Assembly: GCA_023376005.1 (NCBI GenBank)
Contig: CM042152.1
Location: forward strand, 79,592,417 to 79,656,416
Reading direction: 5' to 3'
DNA: 64,000 nt
Source of the DNA: Doryteuthis pealeii
Lineage: Eukaryota; Mollusca; Cephalopoda; Myopsida; Loliginidae
The notes below the pieces were generated by a model. That model did not search any database. It saw nothing but the letters and a program-made list of their open reading frames with translations, and had not been told where the DNA came from. A program made the translations under genes and the position numbers. The stretch's first letter is position 1, and the number at the start of each line of letters is the position of its first letter. Shown in pieces: positions 1-10,539 of this stretch.

Positions 1-639
1 CATTTATAAATCTCAAAGTAAAAAAAAAAAAAAAAATCCAACAATCTACCAGGTGATGCTGGGTAGCCGCTTCTAGTCATATAATATATATAATAGTTTT
101 GTTTTGTAAAAGGAAAAAAACCCCAAATGTTTACCACTTTTTATCCAGGTAAAATAAGTTTCTCATTGCAAAGACAATCATATTAAATGGTATATTTTGT
201 GTACGAAGTTGAAGAAAAATGTTTTTAACTACAGATTATTTCAAAATCCCCTAAGAGAGCTCAATGTAAGATAATTAATAAATTTATTTTACAGAGTAAT
301 ATTTCACTTTCAATAAGAAAGAAAATCATAACAAGCCGTCATTTGGCTCTTATAATTTATTTTAAACTGATTATCAATAATGAGCCCAGTTTCATCAGAC
401 AACCATACATAATAACGCAAGAAAATAACTAGAATTCTAGTATAATGCTGATCTTCAATTTTGTTTGTTTCATGTCTATTATAACAATTCAATTGCAATT
501 TTAATACTTTCTATTATCTGAGGAATCCATCTTATTGCAGTTGTACTATCCCCCTCTCTCTCTATTAAGTCAGTACTGGGTATGGAATTGTGTTACTACA
601 TTACACCTGGAGATACATCAACCATCTTCTAGTGAAACT

Positions 640-935
640 GTCATTGTTGTAGGAAATGGAACTTAGACTTCTTGGGAGGTGCCACTTAGTGCATCATAGG
701 AAATGGACTCCAAATCCTGGATAGGCTGTTGTGTTTCACCTTCATGCAAAATGCCTTGAGAAAAGGCATGAATCCACTTGTTCTACTCTAGCTTATAGGT
801 AATAGTAGGCAGACTGTATTCTTTAGCCTTGGTAGGTAACCACTCTAGGAGAAGGAAAACGCTGAATTTGAACCCGCTGTAATCATCTTTAAAAAACTTG
901 TGTCACATTTTGCCCTTATCCTAAATAAGTCTTCA
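640..935 (+). repeat. SINE-B copy, degraded head
   Basis: The segment carries the family body: CCAAATCCTGGATAGGCTGT (box B region), TTCACCTTCATGCAAAATGC, AAGGCATGAATCCAC, AGGTAATAGTAGGCAGACTG, CCTTGGTAGGTAACC and GAGAAGGAAAACGCTGAATT. The matching copy in the opposite arm lies at about 20640-20940. Box A is hard to recognise here, so the copy is old or its head was damaged. It is transcriptionally dead as far as can be judged. Confidence 0.75.
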
Positions 936-1137
936 GTCTTAAAAAAAAAAGTATTATTTTAACATACAACATTTATTTCTCAGCATACTCTTTTTGTCAA
1001 GGCACTTAATTCCAAGTGGGAAATCTAATCATTAGCAAACATTAATACTGTGAACTTTCCAGATAAAATTCAGCTATGTTTAGGTTATTGTGAAATAATA
1101 ATCTACTCGTATATACAATTCATAATAAATTAGTTAC

Positions 1138-1235
1138 TATATAGTGTAATTGGTTAGCAAGCTAGTCTTGCAGATCCAATTACTAGTGTATGCCCCATAT
1201 TGGTACCTTGTGTTGGTAAATACCTACTTTTAAAT
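1138..1235 (+). repeat. SINE-D head fragment (tRNA-like)
   Basis: A tRNA-like stretch contains GTGTAATTGGTTAGCAAGC (box A-like) and CTAGTCTTGCAGATCC, followed by the family bases TATGCCCCATA. The same family appears at about 20345-20440, 21838-21925, 23570-23660 and 25940-26040. The copy at 21838 shows a pairable acceptor stem, which is why I read the family as tRNA-derived. Confidence 0.6.
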
Positions 1236-1516
1236 ATGTTATTTGGATATGTCTGTGTGTGTTTGTTGCCATAAATTTAATTATTGAATTAGAAACTTTT
1301 TGTTAAACAATGTTAGAATAAAAACATTTCATTGTTAAAATAATTGTATATTGTTTGTGTTTTTCCTCTGAAGATGTTGAAATATTTTGGGTTTGAGTTA
1401 CTAACAATTTGAATAATTGGATGGTTTGTTTTTTTCTGAATAGGAAATTGTTGATGTTTAAAGTAGTAGTAATATATATATATTATATATATAATATATA
1501 TATTATAATATATTAA

Positions 1517-1930
1517 CAGAGTGGCAACTATTATAGTATCAGCCTATTCTTTTTCACTAGCCTAGCAGGAGATTGTCTTTCGCATTTGAGCTGGAGAGCC
1601 ATACCTACCATCAGCTCCCACTTTACTGCAGCAGATTCAAGCTGTGCTACCATGTGCTGAGTTGGTGATCGGATATTATCAAACCTAGAACCTTGTGGTC
1701 TCCGTGGTATCGCCTGAACGTGAGAGTCTATCCTCCCTTTTCAACTAGCGCTAGACTAGAAATTTCTGTTGCATTTGAGCTGGAGAACACACTTACAATC
1801 AGCTTCCCACTTTATGCAAGGTTTAAGACTGTGCTACCATGCGGCTGAGTGGTGAGGCTGGTATTGAAACTTGGAACCTTGTGGTTCTATCAGATTTAAC
1901 TCCTTCCTACTGAGCTAAAACTGGCCTTGA
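1517..1930 (-). repeat. Dimer of SINE-A copies
   Basis: Two SINE-A copies lie head to tail on the minus strand. The second (about 1700-1930) is near full length and ends with the tRNA-like head at TACTGAGCTAAAACTGGCC. The first (about 1517-1700) lacks its box A part. The body motifs CATTTGAGCTGGAGA, ATCAGCT, CCACTTTA and AACCTTGTGGT occur twice. The mirror copy in the other arm of the inverted repeat is 19660-20095, on the plus strand. Confidence 0.75.
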
Positions 1931-2414
1931 TGTTAAAGTAAGCATGTGCTAATTCAAATGAATAAGGAGAAGGAGAAAATCTTGCTTTAAGTAAGAGTAT
2001 TTATCTAGAAGCAAATACATTTAGAAGTGAACTACCTTGTGTAACATGTCCTTTAAGTAATTTGTGTATAGAAAAAAGACTAGTGAGAATATAGTTTACT
2101 GTGGGCGAGACTGGTTCAGTTCTTTCTGCACCAAAGTTAATATATTAGGTAAATTGGAGGCAACTAAATTCAACTTTGAAGGTCAGATTTTTACAAACAT
2201 GTTTTTCTTAGGCAAGACCCGTTTAAATGAATTTGTGATTTTAAATATTTTGTAGCTGGCCAGATGCCTAAATGTCAAATCATTACTTTGATTGCGCTCT
2301 AAAAACACTAGTTCCTTGATTATTTTGGGGTAGTGCCAAATTAAAGCTGAATATTTATTAATGATATGTGTATTGCAATGCCTTGAAAACCTATTTTGGA
2401 TGAAGTATACGTAC

Positions 2415-2435
2415 GTAGTGTGTGTGTGTGTGTGT
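2415..2435. repeat. (GT)n microsatellite
   Basis: A short GT run sits next to a CGTACGTA motif. Its mirror in the other arm is a CA run near 19155-19170. Confidence 0.7.
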
Positions 2436-2534
2436 AAATAAGCAGTGGAGTTAGATTTTGAATAATTACTTTTTCTGATTTGTTTTTTTACTTACATCAT
2501 TTATATACATTGTAAAAAGGGACTTTATTATGGA

Positions 2535-2710
2535 TGGTTTAATCCTTCTTTTCTCCTTTCTTTCTCTCTTTGGTTTTTTTCCTCCTTTCTCCTCTCTCTC
2601 TCTTTTCTAATATCTCTCTTATTTACATAATGCCTTAGACATGTTTTTTTCTCTTCTTTTCTCTATATCTCTCTTTTCAATTCTCTCTCTCACCCCCCTC
2701 ATCTATCATA
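2535..2710. repeat. Pyrimidine-rich CT/T tract
   Basis: The plus strand is nearly all C and T in CTCT and TTTCT blocks, interrupted by a few purines. The other arm shows the mirror purine tract at about 18885-19045. The tract is low complexity with no coding content. Confidence 0.7.
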
Positions 2711-2894
2711 TTGTTGGTCATCAATATTTTTGGCGGGACCAATTCTTCTTCTTATATAAATTTTATTTGCTTATTACCTTTTTAATTATTCTTTGTGTTT
2801 TTGGATAAGATACATTTTTTTTTTATTAATCATTAAGCAGTTGGAGGAAACATTTTAATTCACTTTTTACTTAACTTTTAAAAAAAAATCACTC

Positions 2895-3110
2895 TGTCTG
2901 TAAGGCTGATTTTGGATCTCCTACAGAGGATTAAAGATACCTTCAAAAGGGGTGTCCTGTGTGCATGACACTAAACTGGTGAGGCTCCAGTTCTGGAGAC
3001 TGGGTGTGTGGGTACTCCTTTGACATTACTTCCAGGTTCACTATACTCCGGAGTGGTTGTATCTGTTAGAAGGTCCTATCTATGGGTCTAAATAGATCTG
3101 TTTAAAAAGG
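2895..3110 (-). repeat. G-element fragment
   Basis: In reverse this carries the G-element core: CTATCTATGGGTCTAAATAG, ACTCCGGAGTGGTTGTATCT, TTACTTCCAGGTTCACTATA and GTGAGGCTCCAGTTCTGGAG. The mirror copy is at about 18480-18700. It is one of about a dozen copies of the same interspersed repeat in the window. Confidence 0.75.
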
Positions 3111-3899
3111 ATTTGTTTTCAATAGAAATACTTTATATCATATAACTGTACTTTTATTTGTAATTAAGTATGTAACTTGAAGCTATAAATCATTTACTGA
3201 GGATTATTTTTTCTCTAACTTGAAACCATCTAAGTGAATGCAAACCAAATGTTTTATTAATAGAAATAATTATGGACATGTGGTTGAGAGACACTCATAA
3301 AATTTGACCTTGACATAATTCATTAATCTTTTTTAACCATAAAAAGAGTTGTAATATTTAAAATATATATTTGGGAGGGAAAACAGAATACATTTAAATT
3401 TTTCTAAATAATTTTTTGAATAAAGAAATTAAGTATTATTATTTTTTTTTTTTTTAAAAGGATTAAGTCTTTTAATTTATCATTTCACAAATGTTTGTTT
3501 TTTAAATATTTTTTATATCAAACATTTTTTTAATCTTACCCAAAAATGATTCTAATTTCTAAAATAATAATATAGACCATTTAAAAATTTAGAATAATTT
3601 TTGATAAGATAACATAAAATCAAAACAATTTTTTAAATTTTTCAGTGAAATGTCTATCAGTCCCCCCCACATGTTTGGTCAAATGACCATTGGTGAAATA
3701 TACTTTGGCGCATTTTGTCCAAGAGCGCAATCAGCAGGCCATGGGAATAATGAAATATGTTATACCAATTAATATTATATTTATGCAACTCTTTAAAAAA
3801 AAAAAAAAAAGAATATATTTGATAATTAGAAATAGACTAATAATTGTCAGCTGTTCAATACATTGCTCAGCTATTTACCAACATTTTGATGTGCTCCAA

Positions 3900-4000
3900 G
3901 NNNNNNNNNNNNNNNNNNNNNNNNNNNNNNNNNNNNNNNNNNNNNNNNNNNNNNNNNNNNNNNNNNNNNNNNNNNNNNNNNNNNNNNNNNNNNNNNNNNN
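3900..4000. other. Scaffold gap of 100 N
   Basis: One hundred consecutive N occupy 3901-4000, the usual placeholder for a gap of unknown size. Any reading frame crossing it is meaningless. The left arm of inverted repeat 1 matches right up to this edge, and the sequence after the gap does not continue the match. Confidence 0.99.
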
Positions 4001-5503
4001 CGTTTTTTTCTAAATTGCCTAATCAGAACCAAAAAAACAATTATAGCGTAAAAGAAATGTTGAATTTGGAATTAGATAATGATTATGAAAAAGAATTTAA
4101 GAATGCGTTGGGGAACTCTCTGATGAATTACTTAACATAATTTGATCTACTAGCAGGAACCTGTCGAGTTATAGCAACAGTATGGTTAAACTTAATAATT
4201 ACAACGTTTGATATCTTTACTTAAAGCTGCTGCAAAATAGTTCCATTTTTTAAAGTATGATAACTGATTGAACTCTCTCTCACTCTTTTCCCCATTCTTT
4301 CGTCTTTTCCTTTTTTCATCATGTTAGACTTCAACATATTAGCATTAACGCTTTCCGTGCGCTCACCTCTCTATGTGTTTCCTTTACTCTCTTTCTTCTT
4401 TACCATATTTCTATGATAGCATTCCTTTTTCTTGCCTATATTCTTATAATAAAACGGGCATGGTCCTTATTTATCTGAAGTGACAACAAACATAGAGAAA
4501 AGAATTCGGCAGCTTAAGCAACACCAGATAATCAGGGATTATATTTTGTCTTTCATCTTTCATTTTAACCTGAGCGTGTGGCAATTAGGATAGACGACCG
4601 GGAGAATAACGAACAAGCGTATTAATATAAACATATGAGTTGCGCTGAGATGCTTTTTTTTTCTCAGTTTATATGACAAAGATAACAATAGAAGAAGATC
4701 CCCAAGAAGAAATAACAAAAAATAATGAATGAATAACTCACGTTATGTATTAATTCCTTATTTTTCTCTTCAAAAACCCTTTTTTAGCGACCAAATCCAA
4801 TTTCTTTTCATATCTTCTGATTTGCAAACGATCAGATTTGTTGAAATGGTTACAAGCAATATCTCCAATCCTATGACTATAATTACCGAGTTCAATCCCC
4901 GTTCGTCCTCCATACTTTGACATTGTTCACTACTACCCGTGTTATACTGAGTAAAAATACTTACTTTGGTGTTAATTTTGTCAGCAAAGTTATCTCCATG
5001 TCAGTAATCCCCATCTTCTAGACCAGGCGCGTTTTAAATTATGAGGTCTCTAAATTTAAGTGGTCATGAAATAAATAAATGGGTCAGAAAAAATTCGTGA
5101 AAATAAATAAAAAAATCTTTGGTCGCTAAAATGAATAAGAAAATAGAAATAGATGCACTAAATTTTGACTTGGTTATTTTAATGTACACTCCACAATCAA
5201 GGAAGTGACTGCAAGAAGAGCATTTCCGGATTCTTTCTTAAAATAACATTTTTATTTTCATAGAATTCCTTGTATCGTGAGGTAGAAAGATACACAGAAA
5301 GAAATGTGTGCTTAACAACATTTATTAAGCACCCAAGGTATCCGGTTCAAACGGATACATACAAACACAGAACAAATAAGATAAACAATTAAGAAGACAA
5401 GACTTACACTAAAAGAGAGGGTCAGTTCGGTAATAGCCAACGCAGCAAAGTCATCTGAATATTATTCAGCTAGTTAATCTACGTTAATTGTAGGCTATTT
5501 TAT
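4001..5503. other. No recognisable gene or repeat family
   Basis: The stretch is AT-rich with mixed composition. I see no coherent reading frame, no RNA gene and no copy of the families found elsewhere. One perfect short hairpin lies at about 5339-5357: GTATCCG, a seven-base loop, then CGGATAC. Confidence 0.5.
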
Positions 5504-5605
5504 GAGCCAGTCCATTGGTTAGAATGCTGAAGGCGTGATACCTACTCTACAACAGAGCCAGTCCATCTGGTAGAGTGCTGAAGGGGTGTTAGCTACTCTA
5601 CAGCA
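5504..5605. repeat. Two tandem 51-base units
   Basis: Units 5504-5554 and 5555-5605 both begin GAGCCAGTCCAT and end CTACTCTACA, with GTGCTGAAGG-type bases between. They are about 80 to 85 percent identical. The unit faintly resembles a tRNA-like head (GGTAGAGTGCTGAAG), so it may derive from a SINE, but this is uncertain. Confidence 0.7.
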
Positions 5606-5648
5606 CAATTGATATATACAATTCAAAAATAAATGGATCATACAAAAA

Positions 5649-5676
5649 ATCTCGATTATTTTTGACACGCCTTGTA
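5649..5676. mobile_element. Solitary mariner-like terminal repeat
   Basis: The bases TTTTTGACACGCCTTGTA, preceded by ATCTCGATTA, match in reverse the terminal repeats of the miniature elements at 7106 and 31341 (ACAAGGTGTGTCAAAAAGTA). No partner terminus is seen nearby, so this is a relic end. Confidence 0.5.
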
Positions 5677-6514
5677 TTATATTTTTACGATTAGTATTTT
5701 TAATTTTTGAGGACACACAATAAATTCTGTTAGATTGATTTCTTAGACTGTTGCCATAGGTACCTACCTCGAAGGAGTGATTTTTAGTATTACATATAAA
5801 GAAAACAATGTGTTTGCTTATAAAAACGAGTCGGGAAATACGTTCAATATTTTCACTTTAAAGTTACAATTATCGAAGTATATTAAGTCCACCCGATACT
5901 TTTGCTTTACCTTAATACTATATTTGGTTAAAAAAACACAGAATTCTTTCTCGAAACGAACAGCTCTAGCTTTTAGAACATATTCAAATGCTGGTTATGT
6001 TTTAATAATGAGATGGAAAAAAAAAATTTAAGTACGTGTAGATAATAGTAGAAAGTTACAATAATTTCTGGAATGACGAATGAAAAGGCCACCTGTCAGT
6101 TTCTGATTGCTCAGTACAAAACGAGAAGGAGGGTAAGAGAAAGAGAGTGATGAGTTTGGTGTCTGGGCTGAGTGTTTGGAGTGAACAGTCGCAGGATTGA
6201 GTGTCTGTTCTCCAAGGCATTTTACTTGGGGGTAAAAAAAATATCAGTTCAGAAAAAAAAAAAACAAGAACGCCTTGTGTTTTTTTAATAAAACTTAAAA
6301 AGGTACAAGACACTATATCCACAAAAGATTCCTGGTTGTCCGAGACTCAACAACGAGAACGCCATCTAGCCCAACTACAGACACAGACAGAACCAGTAAC
6401 TCTAATCCAGAATAGCAGAGCCCAATAACCAGATCCAGACAAGAGTTATAGTCGAACAGTAAGAAGTATAGATTTGAAACTGCTGGTTATGTTAGATAAT
6501 TATAATTACTAGTA
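5677..6514. other. No recognisable gene
   Basis: This is mixed AT-rich sequence. Reading frames of up to about 88 residues exist on both strands around 5777-6428, but their translations are rich in K, F and S, show no motif, and overlap on opposite strands. I treat them as chance frames. Confidence 0.5.
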
Positions 6515-6912
6515 TAAAATAAAAAAACACCCTCCGGGCGATGTAAAAATAGATTTTTGAAAACATATTCCTGAGAAGTGGGAGTAAAAAATTCAATGTC
6601 AGCGAGTTTGTACCCTAAGTAAGTAAAATCATCAAATTCATTAAAGGATTAAAAATAAAACAATTTGAAATGTAAACTTTAAATATGTATTAAAATAAAA
6701 CAAACTATATATAGATATATAATACCAGTCATGTATTTATTTAAACTTGTTTAAAAAAAAAACAATGAGGACTGTCTAATGCTGCATTGTTTCAAATTTT
6801 TAGTGTATTTATTCTATTATGACGATTTTGGGTAATATGACGTTAGCAGTAACGTAATTTTTGTTACAAACAAAAATCGGAAAGCGAATCTCCATTATTA
6901 ATAGATATTGCT
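6515..6912 (-). repeat. R400 dispersed repeat, full-length copy
   Basis: This segment is the reverse complement of 62490-62885 over its whole length. Shared blocks include CTCCGGGCGATGTAAAAATA, GGGAGTAAAAAATTCAATG, GCGAGTTTGTACCCTAAGTA, GACTGTCTAATGCTGCATTG, GGGTAATATGACGTTAGCAG and GCGAATCTCCATTATTAAT. A more diverged copy is at 23812-24262. Plus-orientation copies begin near ATTAATAATGGAGATT and end near ACATTGCCCGGGGGCG. There is no coding capacity. No terminal inverted repeat is obvious, so the class (non-autonomous Helitron, SINE or other) is open. Confidence 0.8.
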
Positions 6913-7035
6913 CTGTTCAATGATATTGAATATGGAGCTCTCAACTTGACCTGAACAACTCTAGCTTTCCGTTGTTGAAAGAAAGGTCCAACTTAGAATC
7001 CATCCTAAAACCTACTTACCATGTAACCACCCCCC

Positions 7036-7098
7036 TACACACACACACACATATTAATATTATATATTATATATATATATATAATATATATATATACC
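7036..7098. repeat. CA and AT microsatellites
   Basis: A short (CA)n run is followed by (AT)n with a few interruptions, immediately before the miniature element at 7106. The element may have inserted at the AT run, which would fit mariner preference for TA. Confidence 0.8.
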
Positions 7099-7105
7099 TA
7101 CACAC

Positions 7106-7251
7106 ACAAGGTGTGTCAAAAAGTATCGAGATTTGTTTAATACTTTCTGATACACCTTGTTTCTGAAAAAATTAATGTTCCATTCATTATAGTTTTCTAT
7201 CTTAGTAAATACAGATTCAGTCCCGAAACTTTTATAACACACTTTGTTGTA
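7106..7251. mobile_element. Mariner-like miniature element (MITE)
   Basis: The left end ACAAGGTGTGTCAAAAAGTA is matched in reverse by the right end, which reads AACTTTTATAACACACTTTG and then TTGTA. A second internal copy of the terminal motif occurs near 7140-7162. The interior block AATGTTCCATTCATTA is shared with the element at 31341-31503, which makes them one family. At about 146 bases there is no transposase. Flanking TA dinucleotides fit Tc1/mariner insertion, but the surrounding AT microsatellites make the duplication uncertain. Confidence 0.7.
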
Positions 7252-7545
7252 TAATATATATATATATATATATATATAATAAAATAAAATAAAATAAAAC
7301 CTTGCTTAGAGGCGAATCAAATCTGAATAAATAATTAAAATAAAAAAAAAGAAATGATCAGACACAACCAGACATAAGCACACGCACACACACACACGCT
7401 TACATTTACACACACAAGCACGCGCACACACACACTTACACACACATAAGCAAGCACCCAACCATACACATACACACACAGAATTTGGAAGACCCAAGAC
7501 AGAACGAATTTAGCAGCCGCTAAGACAACTTCAGTTCCAGTATTC
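7252..7545. repeat. AT run, AAAAT run and CA-rich tract
   Basis: (AT)n at about 7253-7279 is followed by AAAAT units, then a CA-rich tract at 7378-7485 with scattered G and T. The cysteine- and valine-rich frame on the minus strand is just the translation of this simple sequence. Confidence 0.75.
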
Positions 7546-7592
7546 TTCTGAGGATGGGGAATTTCTTCCCGAAATATTGAGAAATAAATGAC
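7546..7592 (+). other. CTGANGA-hairpin-GAAA motif, locus 1
   Basis: CTGAGGA (7548-7554) is followed by T, a hairpin GGG...CCC (7556-7570) and GAAA (7571-7574), then AATAAA at 7583-7588. The same arrangement recurs in other repeats at 8616, 15164, 28119, 30000, 32030 and 44703. The function is unknown. It probably marks the terminus of a dispersed retroelement. Confidence 0.5.
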
Positions 7593-7675
7593 AGGTTAAC
7601 AAAAAACATCATAGTTACCTTCTTTTTTCTTTACACTCGCATTGTGACAGCCTTCAAAACCAACCAACAAACCAA

Positions 7676-7732
7676 TATAATATATATATATATATTAATA
7701 TATATATATATATATCTGTCTGTGCGCGCGGT
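7676..7732. repeat. (AT)n microsatellite with GCGC/GT end
   Basis: (AT)n with two small interruptions runs to about 7715, then TGTCTGTGCGCGCGGTGTGTG. It is simple sequence. Confidence 0.8.
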
Positions 7733-8179
7733 GTGTGTGGTAGATGAATATTGATATGATTATGACCTGAATTTCGTCTCCATTTGGCACTACATTCATT
7801 TCACTGAAAATTGTGAGTTGATTGACAAAGAAGAAAGCTAAACTATCTTTAGAATTTGGAATATATCAAGTTTGTCTTTTTCATTAATTCTTATTTCCTA
7901 TATTCTGTTGCTATTTGTTGCGTGTGGCAGACATGACAGTCGGCCTGTTCGATTAGACTACATTCACATCGGATGATGTAATGAAAAGACAAAATGAAAC
8001 AAGGAAATATCTTTTTTTTACCAGATTTGACAGCCTTTCAACATGTCAACTGGAACCATGGAATTCTAGCTGTACTTCATTTGTATAACGTGATTGGATG
8101 GTTTTGGTTTGCTTTGCTTTTGTTTCCTTGTGAAAAGAGATATCAACATTCGGGGGTTATTCTATGCCCAAAGCTACTC

Positions 8180-8365
8180 TTGTAGAAGAACACTTGGAGT
8201 TATATTTAACTCATATATGGGGTATCAGGGAACCATACCTTTCCCAAAAGTATTAGTCCGAAGTGAACGTGACTAAAGATCAAAGTCGCTTAATACGATG
8301 CAGCAGACTAGTACGTTAGGTTGGATTTGGTTTTGTATTAGTGACATATCAACACTTCGGGTTAT
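8180..8365 (-). repeat. SINE-C fragment, degraded
   Basis: In reverse this carries the SINE-C body: CCATACCTTTCCCAAAAGTA, TTAGTCCGAAGTGAACGTGA. The same words occur at 48360-48395 and, in plus orientation, at 34400-34440. The head and tail are not clear, and a second partial piece may precede it near 8090. Confidence 0.5.
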
Positions 8366-8377
8366 TTGATTCCAACT

Positions 8378-8435
8378 CTTATATATATATATATATATTA
8401 TTATATATATATATATATATATAGTATATATATAT
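8378..8435. repeat. (AT)n microsatellite
   Basis: AT dinucleotides with one or two interruptions, flanked by a GTGGTGGGTGTGTG end. Confidence 0.85.
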
Positions 8436-8489
8436 GTGGTGGGTGTGTGTTGGAAAGAGAAATGGAATGAATCCGATGGTATGTAGTGG

Positions 8490-8700
8490 GAGATATGAGG
8501 AACGAAAGAACAAAACTCAGACAAAAGTGTGTAGGATATATTTTGCTAGAGCGTTAGCTCGGCATCATCCGTCGTTTTAATGAATTATCAGGTTAGCAAA
8601 ATTCATTAAAAACGACTGATGATGCTGAGCTCAACGATCTTACCGAAATATATCCTACACAATTTTGTTCTGAGTTTTGTTTCTGCGTTCCTCATATCTC
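8490..8700. repeat. Foldback repeat with 95-base arms
   Basis: 8490-8586 (starting GAGATATGAGGAACG) is the reverse complement of 8600-8700 (ending CGTTCCTCATATCTC), with a 13-base loop at 8587-8599. Arm identity is roughly 85 to 90 percent. The right arm holds the CTGATGA...GAAA signature (8616-8622 and 8645-8648). The combined arms suggest an original hairpin stem with GAGC pairing GCTC. This looks like two head-to-head copies of one element terminus. Confidence 0.8.
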
Positions 8701-8702
8701 CA

Positions 8703-8742
<40 letters not shown>

Positions 8743-8768
8743 CACACACACACACAACACACACACAC

Positions 8769-8799
<31 letters not shown>

Positions 8800-8800
8800 A
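8701..8800. repeat. (CA)n-(TG)n self-complementary microsatellite
   Basis: A CA tract of about 65 bases runs through ATATGTG into a TG tract of about 30 bases, so the two halves are mutually complementary. It directly abuts the foldback repeat at 8490-8700. The histidine/threonine translation is not a protein signal. Confidence 0.85.
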
Positions 8801-8919
8801 CCAAAATTACTTTTTGTCTACTTGTTTGATCATAACTCACCACCATCACGAGAATATACATTTACAGCCCCTCCCCTGGACCGGATAAGACACAAACTCT
8901 AGCTAATAAAGCTTCTTTG

Positions 8920-9275
8920 AAACTAGGGTTTTGTTTTCCGCTTGAACGGTTTGCCTTACCAAGACTAAAGAACACAGTCTGCCCCTACTAATAACTGGGG
9001 GGTAGAGATTTTGCTTTCCTGTTTTTTCCAGGAAGATTAACGCGACGAGAAATGCAAAACAACTTCGTCTAGGAATCGAACTTGACAAACCGAATCGATT
9101 TCATCCGACCATAACATTTAAGCAGCATGCATCTCCCTAGAAATGTACGTATTTATCCAAACCCTTTGAATTCGGCAGGATGTGACACAAAACAAAGTTT
9201 TTAACAAGAGTACAAACTGGTTTCAATTTATATTCTCCTAGACTGGTTACCGTACCAAAGATTAAAGTCCTTCAG
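8920..9275 (-). repeat. SINE-B fragments, two partial copies
   Basis: Two minus-strand pieces carry SINE-B body words. 8930-9010 has TTTGCCTTACCAAGACTAAA and GAACACAGTCTGCCCCTAC. 9176-9265 has AGGATGTGACACAAA, ACAAACTGGTTTCAATTTAT and CTAGACTGGTTACC. Between them is about 170 bases of degraded sequence. Neither retains the tRNA-like head. Confidence 0.65.
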
Positions 9276-9362
9276 AGCGAGCCAGGACTTCTTGGAAATT
9301 TTATGCATTTAACATTCAATACATTTCCATGCTTTTGTCTGGATTTTTAAGACAAGGCTTCA

Positions 9363-9785
9363 TAATTTGTATTATTTGAATTTTTCGGACTGTTGTCCTT
9401 ATCTTCATAATTATATATACAGCCGATATCTTCAGGTGTTACTTGTCGAACTCGGGAACTTTCTTATCGAACACGAGACCCTTTATGTCGTAAATCGGAA
9501 CCTTCACGGAATTTCGAACCAAACTCTTTATTTAATCCCCGGGGTAGACCCCATTTCTCATTCCGTTAATGCAGTTCTAAGTGACGAGCATCTATAGATT
9601 GCGGGTTCAATCCTGATCAAAGGGTGATAACAACATATAATACTTAACAAAGCTTAACACTCGTACCCGGTCATGGTTAACGGAATGAGAACAGTCTACC
9701 CCGAGGGATTGAATAAAAGGGTTAGGTTTCGAAGTTCCGTGAAGGCTCCCAAGTTCGACAAGAAAGGTTCCCTGTATGTATTCGT
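9363..9785. repeat. Inverted pair of a CTGAAGA-family repeat
   Basis: The left part, including TTCACGGAATTTCGAACC, AGACCC and TCATTCCGTTAA, is mirrored by 9677-9770 (TTAACGGAATGAGAACAG, GTTCCGTGAAGG, AAGTTCGACAAGAAA). The spacer at 9567-9676 contains GCGGGTTCAATCCTG, which looks like a pol III box B. The left part is homologous to 31984-32165 and, through its outermost bases (CGGACTGTTGTCC...ATCTTCAGGTGTT), to 44650-44740. The 76-residue frame here is a by-product of the repeat. Confidence 0.7.
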
Positions 9786-10066
9786 CGTATGCATGCGTAT
9801 GTCCGGAGGAAACTACGAAAATAAACCATTAACGACAAAGCAAATATAGGTACACATTCACTATCACCAGATCTTTCTTTTTGAGCAAAAATAATGAAGG
9901 ATTTGATTAAATTTGTAAAGATAATTCTTTTTTTAAATTTAAAGTAATAACAGCATGGATTGTTTTGCATTTAATATTGCACAGGAGATAACACCTGAAG
10001 AAAACATAACGCATACGTGAGATTGATAATTTAAAACTTGTTTAAAATGTACCCATCGCACCATAT

Positions 10067-10237
10067 ATATAAATATTATATATATATATATATAATTATA
10101 TATTGAGCTGTTATCAAAAAAAGTATTAAAACATAAAAGTAACTTCAGGAAATTTGAAATAATGAACATCTTGATCATATTTTTAGTTTTTCTATACCTT
10201 CCATCGAGCACGTTTTATACAAATTTTCATTTGCATT

Positions 10238-10317
<80 letters not shown>

Positions 10318-10320
10318 TAA
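10067..10320. repeat. (AT)n microsatellites
   Basis: Runs occur at about 10067-10105 and 10235-10315. The second is a nearly uninterrupted 75-base AT tract. Between them is AT-rich unique sequence. Confidence 0.85.
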
Positions 10321-10439
10321 CTTTTAATATCAGAACATTTAACAGTTCATGAAAAATAAAGATTCCTCTTTTTCAGTCTGAAATTTCCTTCCTTTGGCAC
10401 CATCGATCTTCGACTAAATATTTATTTTCATTCTTGTAA

Positions 10440-10485
10440 TCAATTTCTGTTCCTTCTTTTTTTTCTTTTCTTTTTTTTTCTTTTC

Positions 10486-10516
<31 letters not shown>

Positions 10517-10535
10517 CTTTTTGTTCTTTTGTAAT
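10440..10535. repeat. Pyrimidine tract, TTTTC units
   Basis: The plus strand is almost entirely T and C in TTTTC/TTTCT units between about 10452 and 10535. The lysine/glutamate-rich frame on the minus strand comes from this simple sequence. Confidence 0.8.
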
Positions 10536-10539
10536 TTTT

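Larger units (their letters stand above)
1..3899. repeat. Left arm of giant inverted repeat 1
   Basis: This whole segment is the reverse complement of 17698-21596. The first 90 bases (poly-A, CTACCAGGTGATGCTGGGTA, the AT run) match the end of the other arm, and the last bases (CATTTTGATGTGCTCCAAG) match its beginning. The arms are collinear, including their SINE-B, SINE-D, SINE-A dimer, pyrimidine/purine tract and G-element. They differ by scattered substitutions and small indels. The arm runs off the window start and stops exactly at the N gap, so its true ends are not seen. It may be a misplaced allelic or paralogous contig rather than a real inverted duplication. Confidence 0.9.

Noticed and set aside
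3690..4140. Frames of 98-107 residues around 3.7-4.1 kb
   Set aside because: They run through the 100-N gap.
7306..7497. Cysteine-rich small secreted protein on the minus strand
   Set aside because: The CVCVCVC pattern is the translation of a CA/GT tract.
8619..8888. Histidine/threonine-rich protein
   Set aside because: It is a translation of the (CA)n microsatellite.
9367..9597. 76-residue frame at 9.4 kb as a gene
   Set aside because: The same sequence recurs in broken frames at 31984 and 44650, so it is a repeat.
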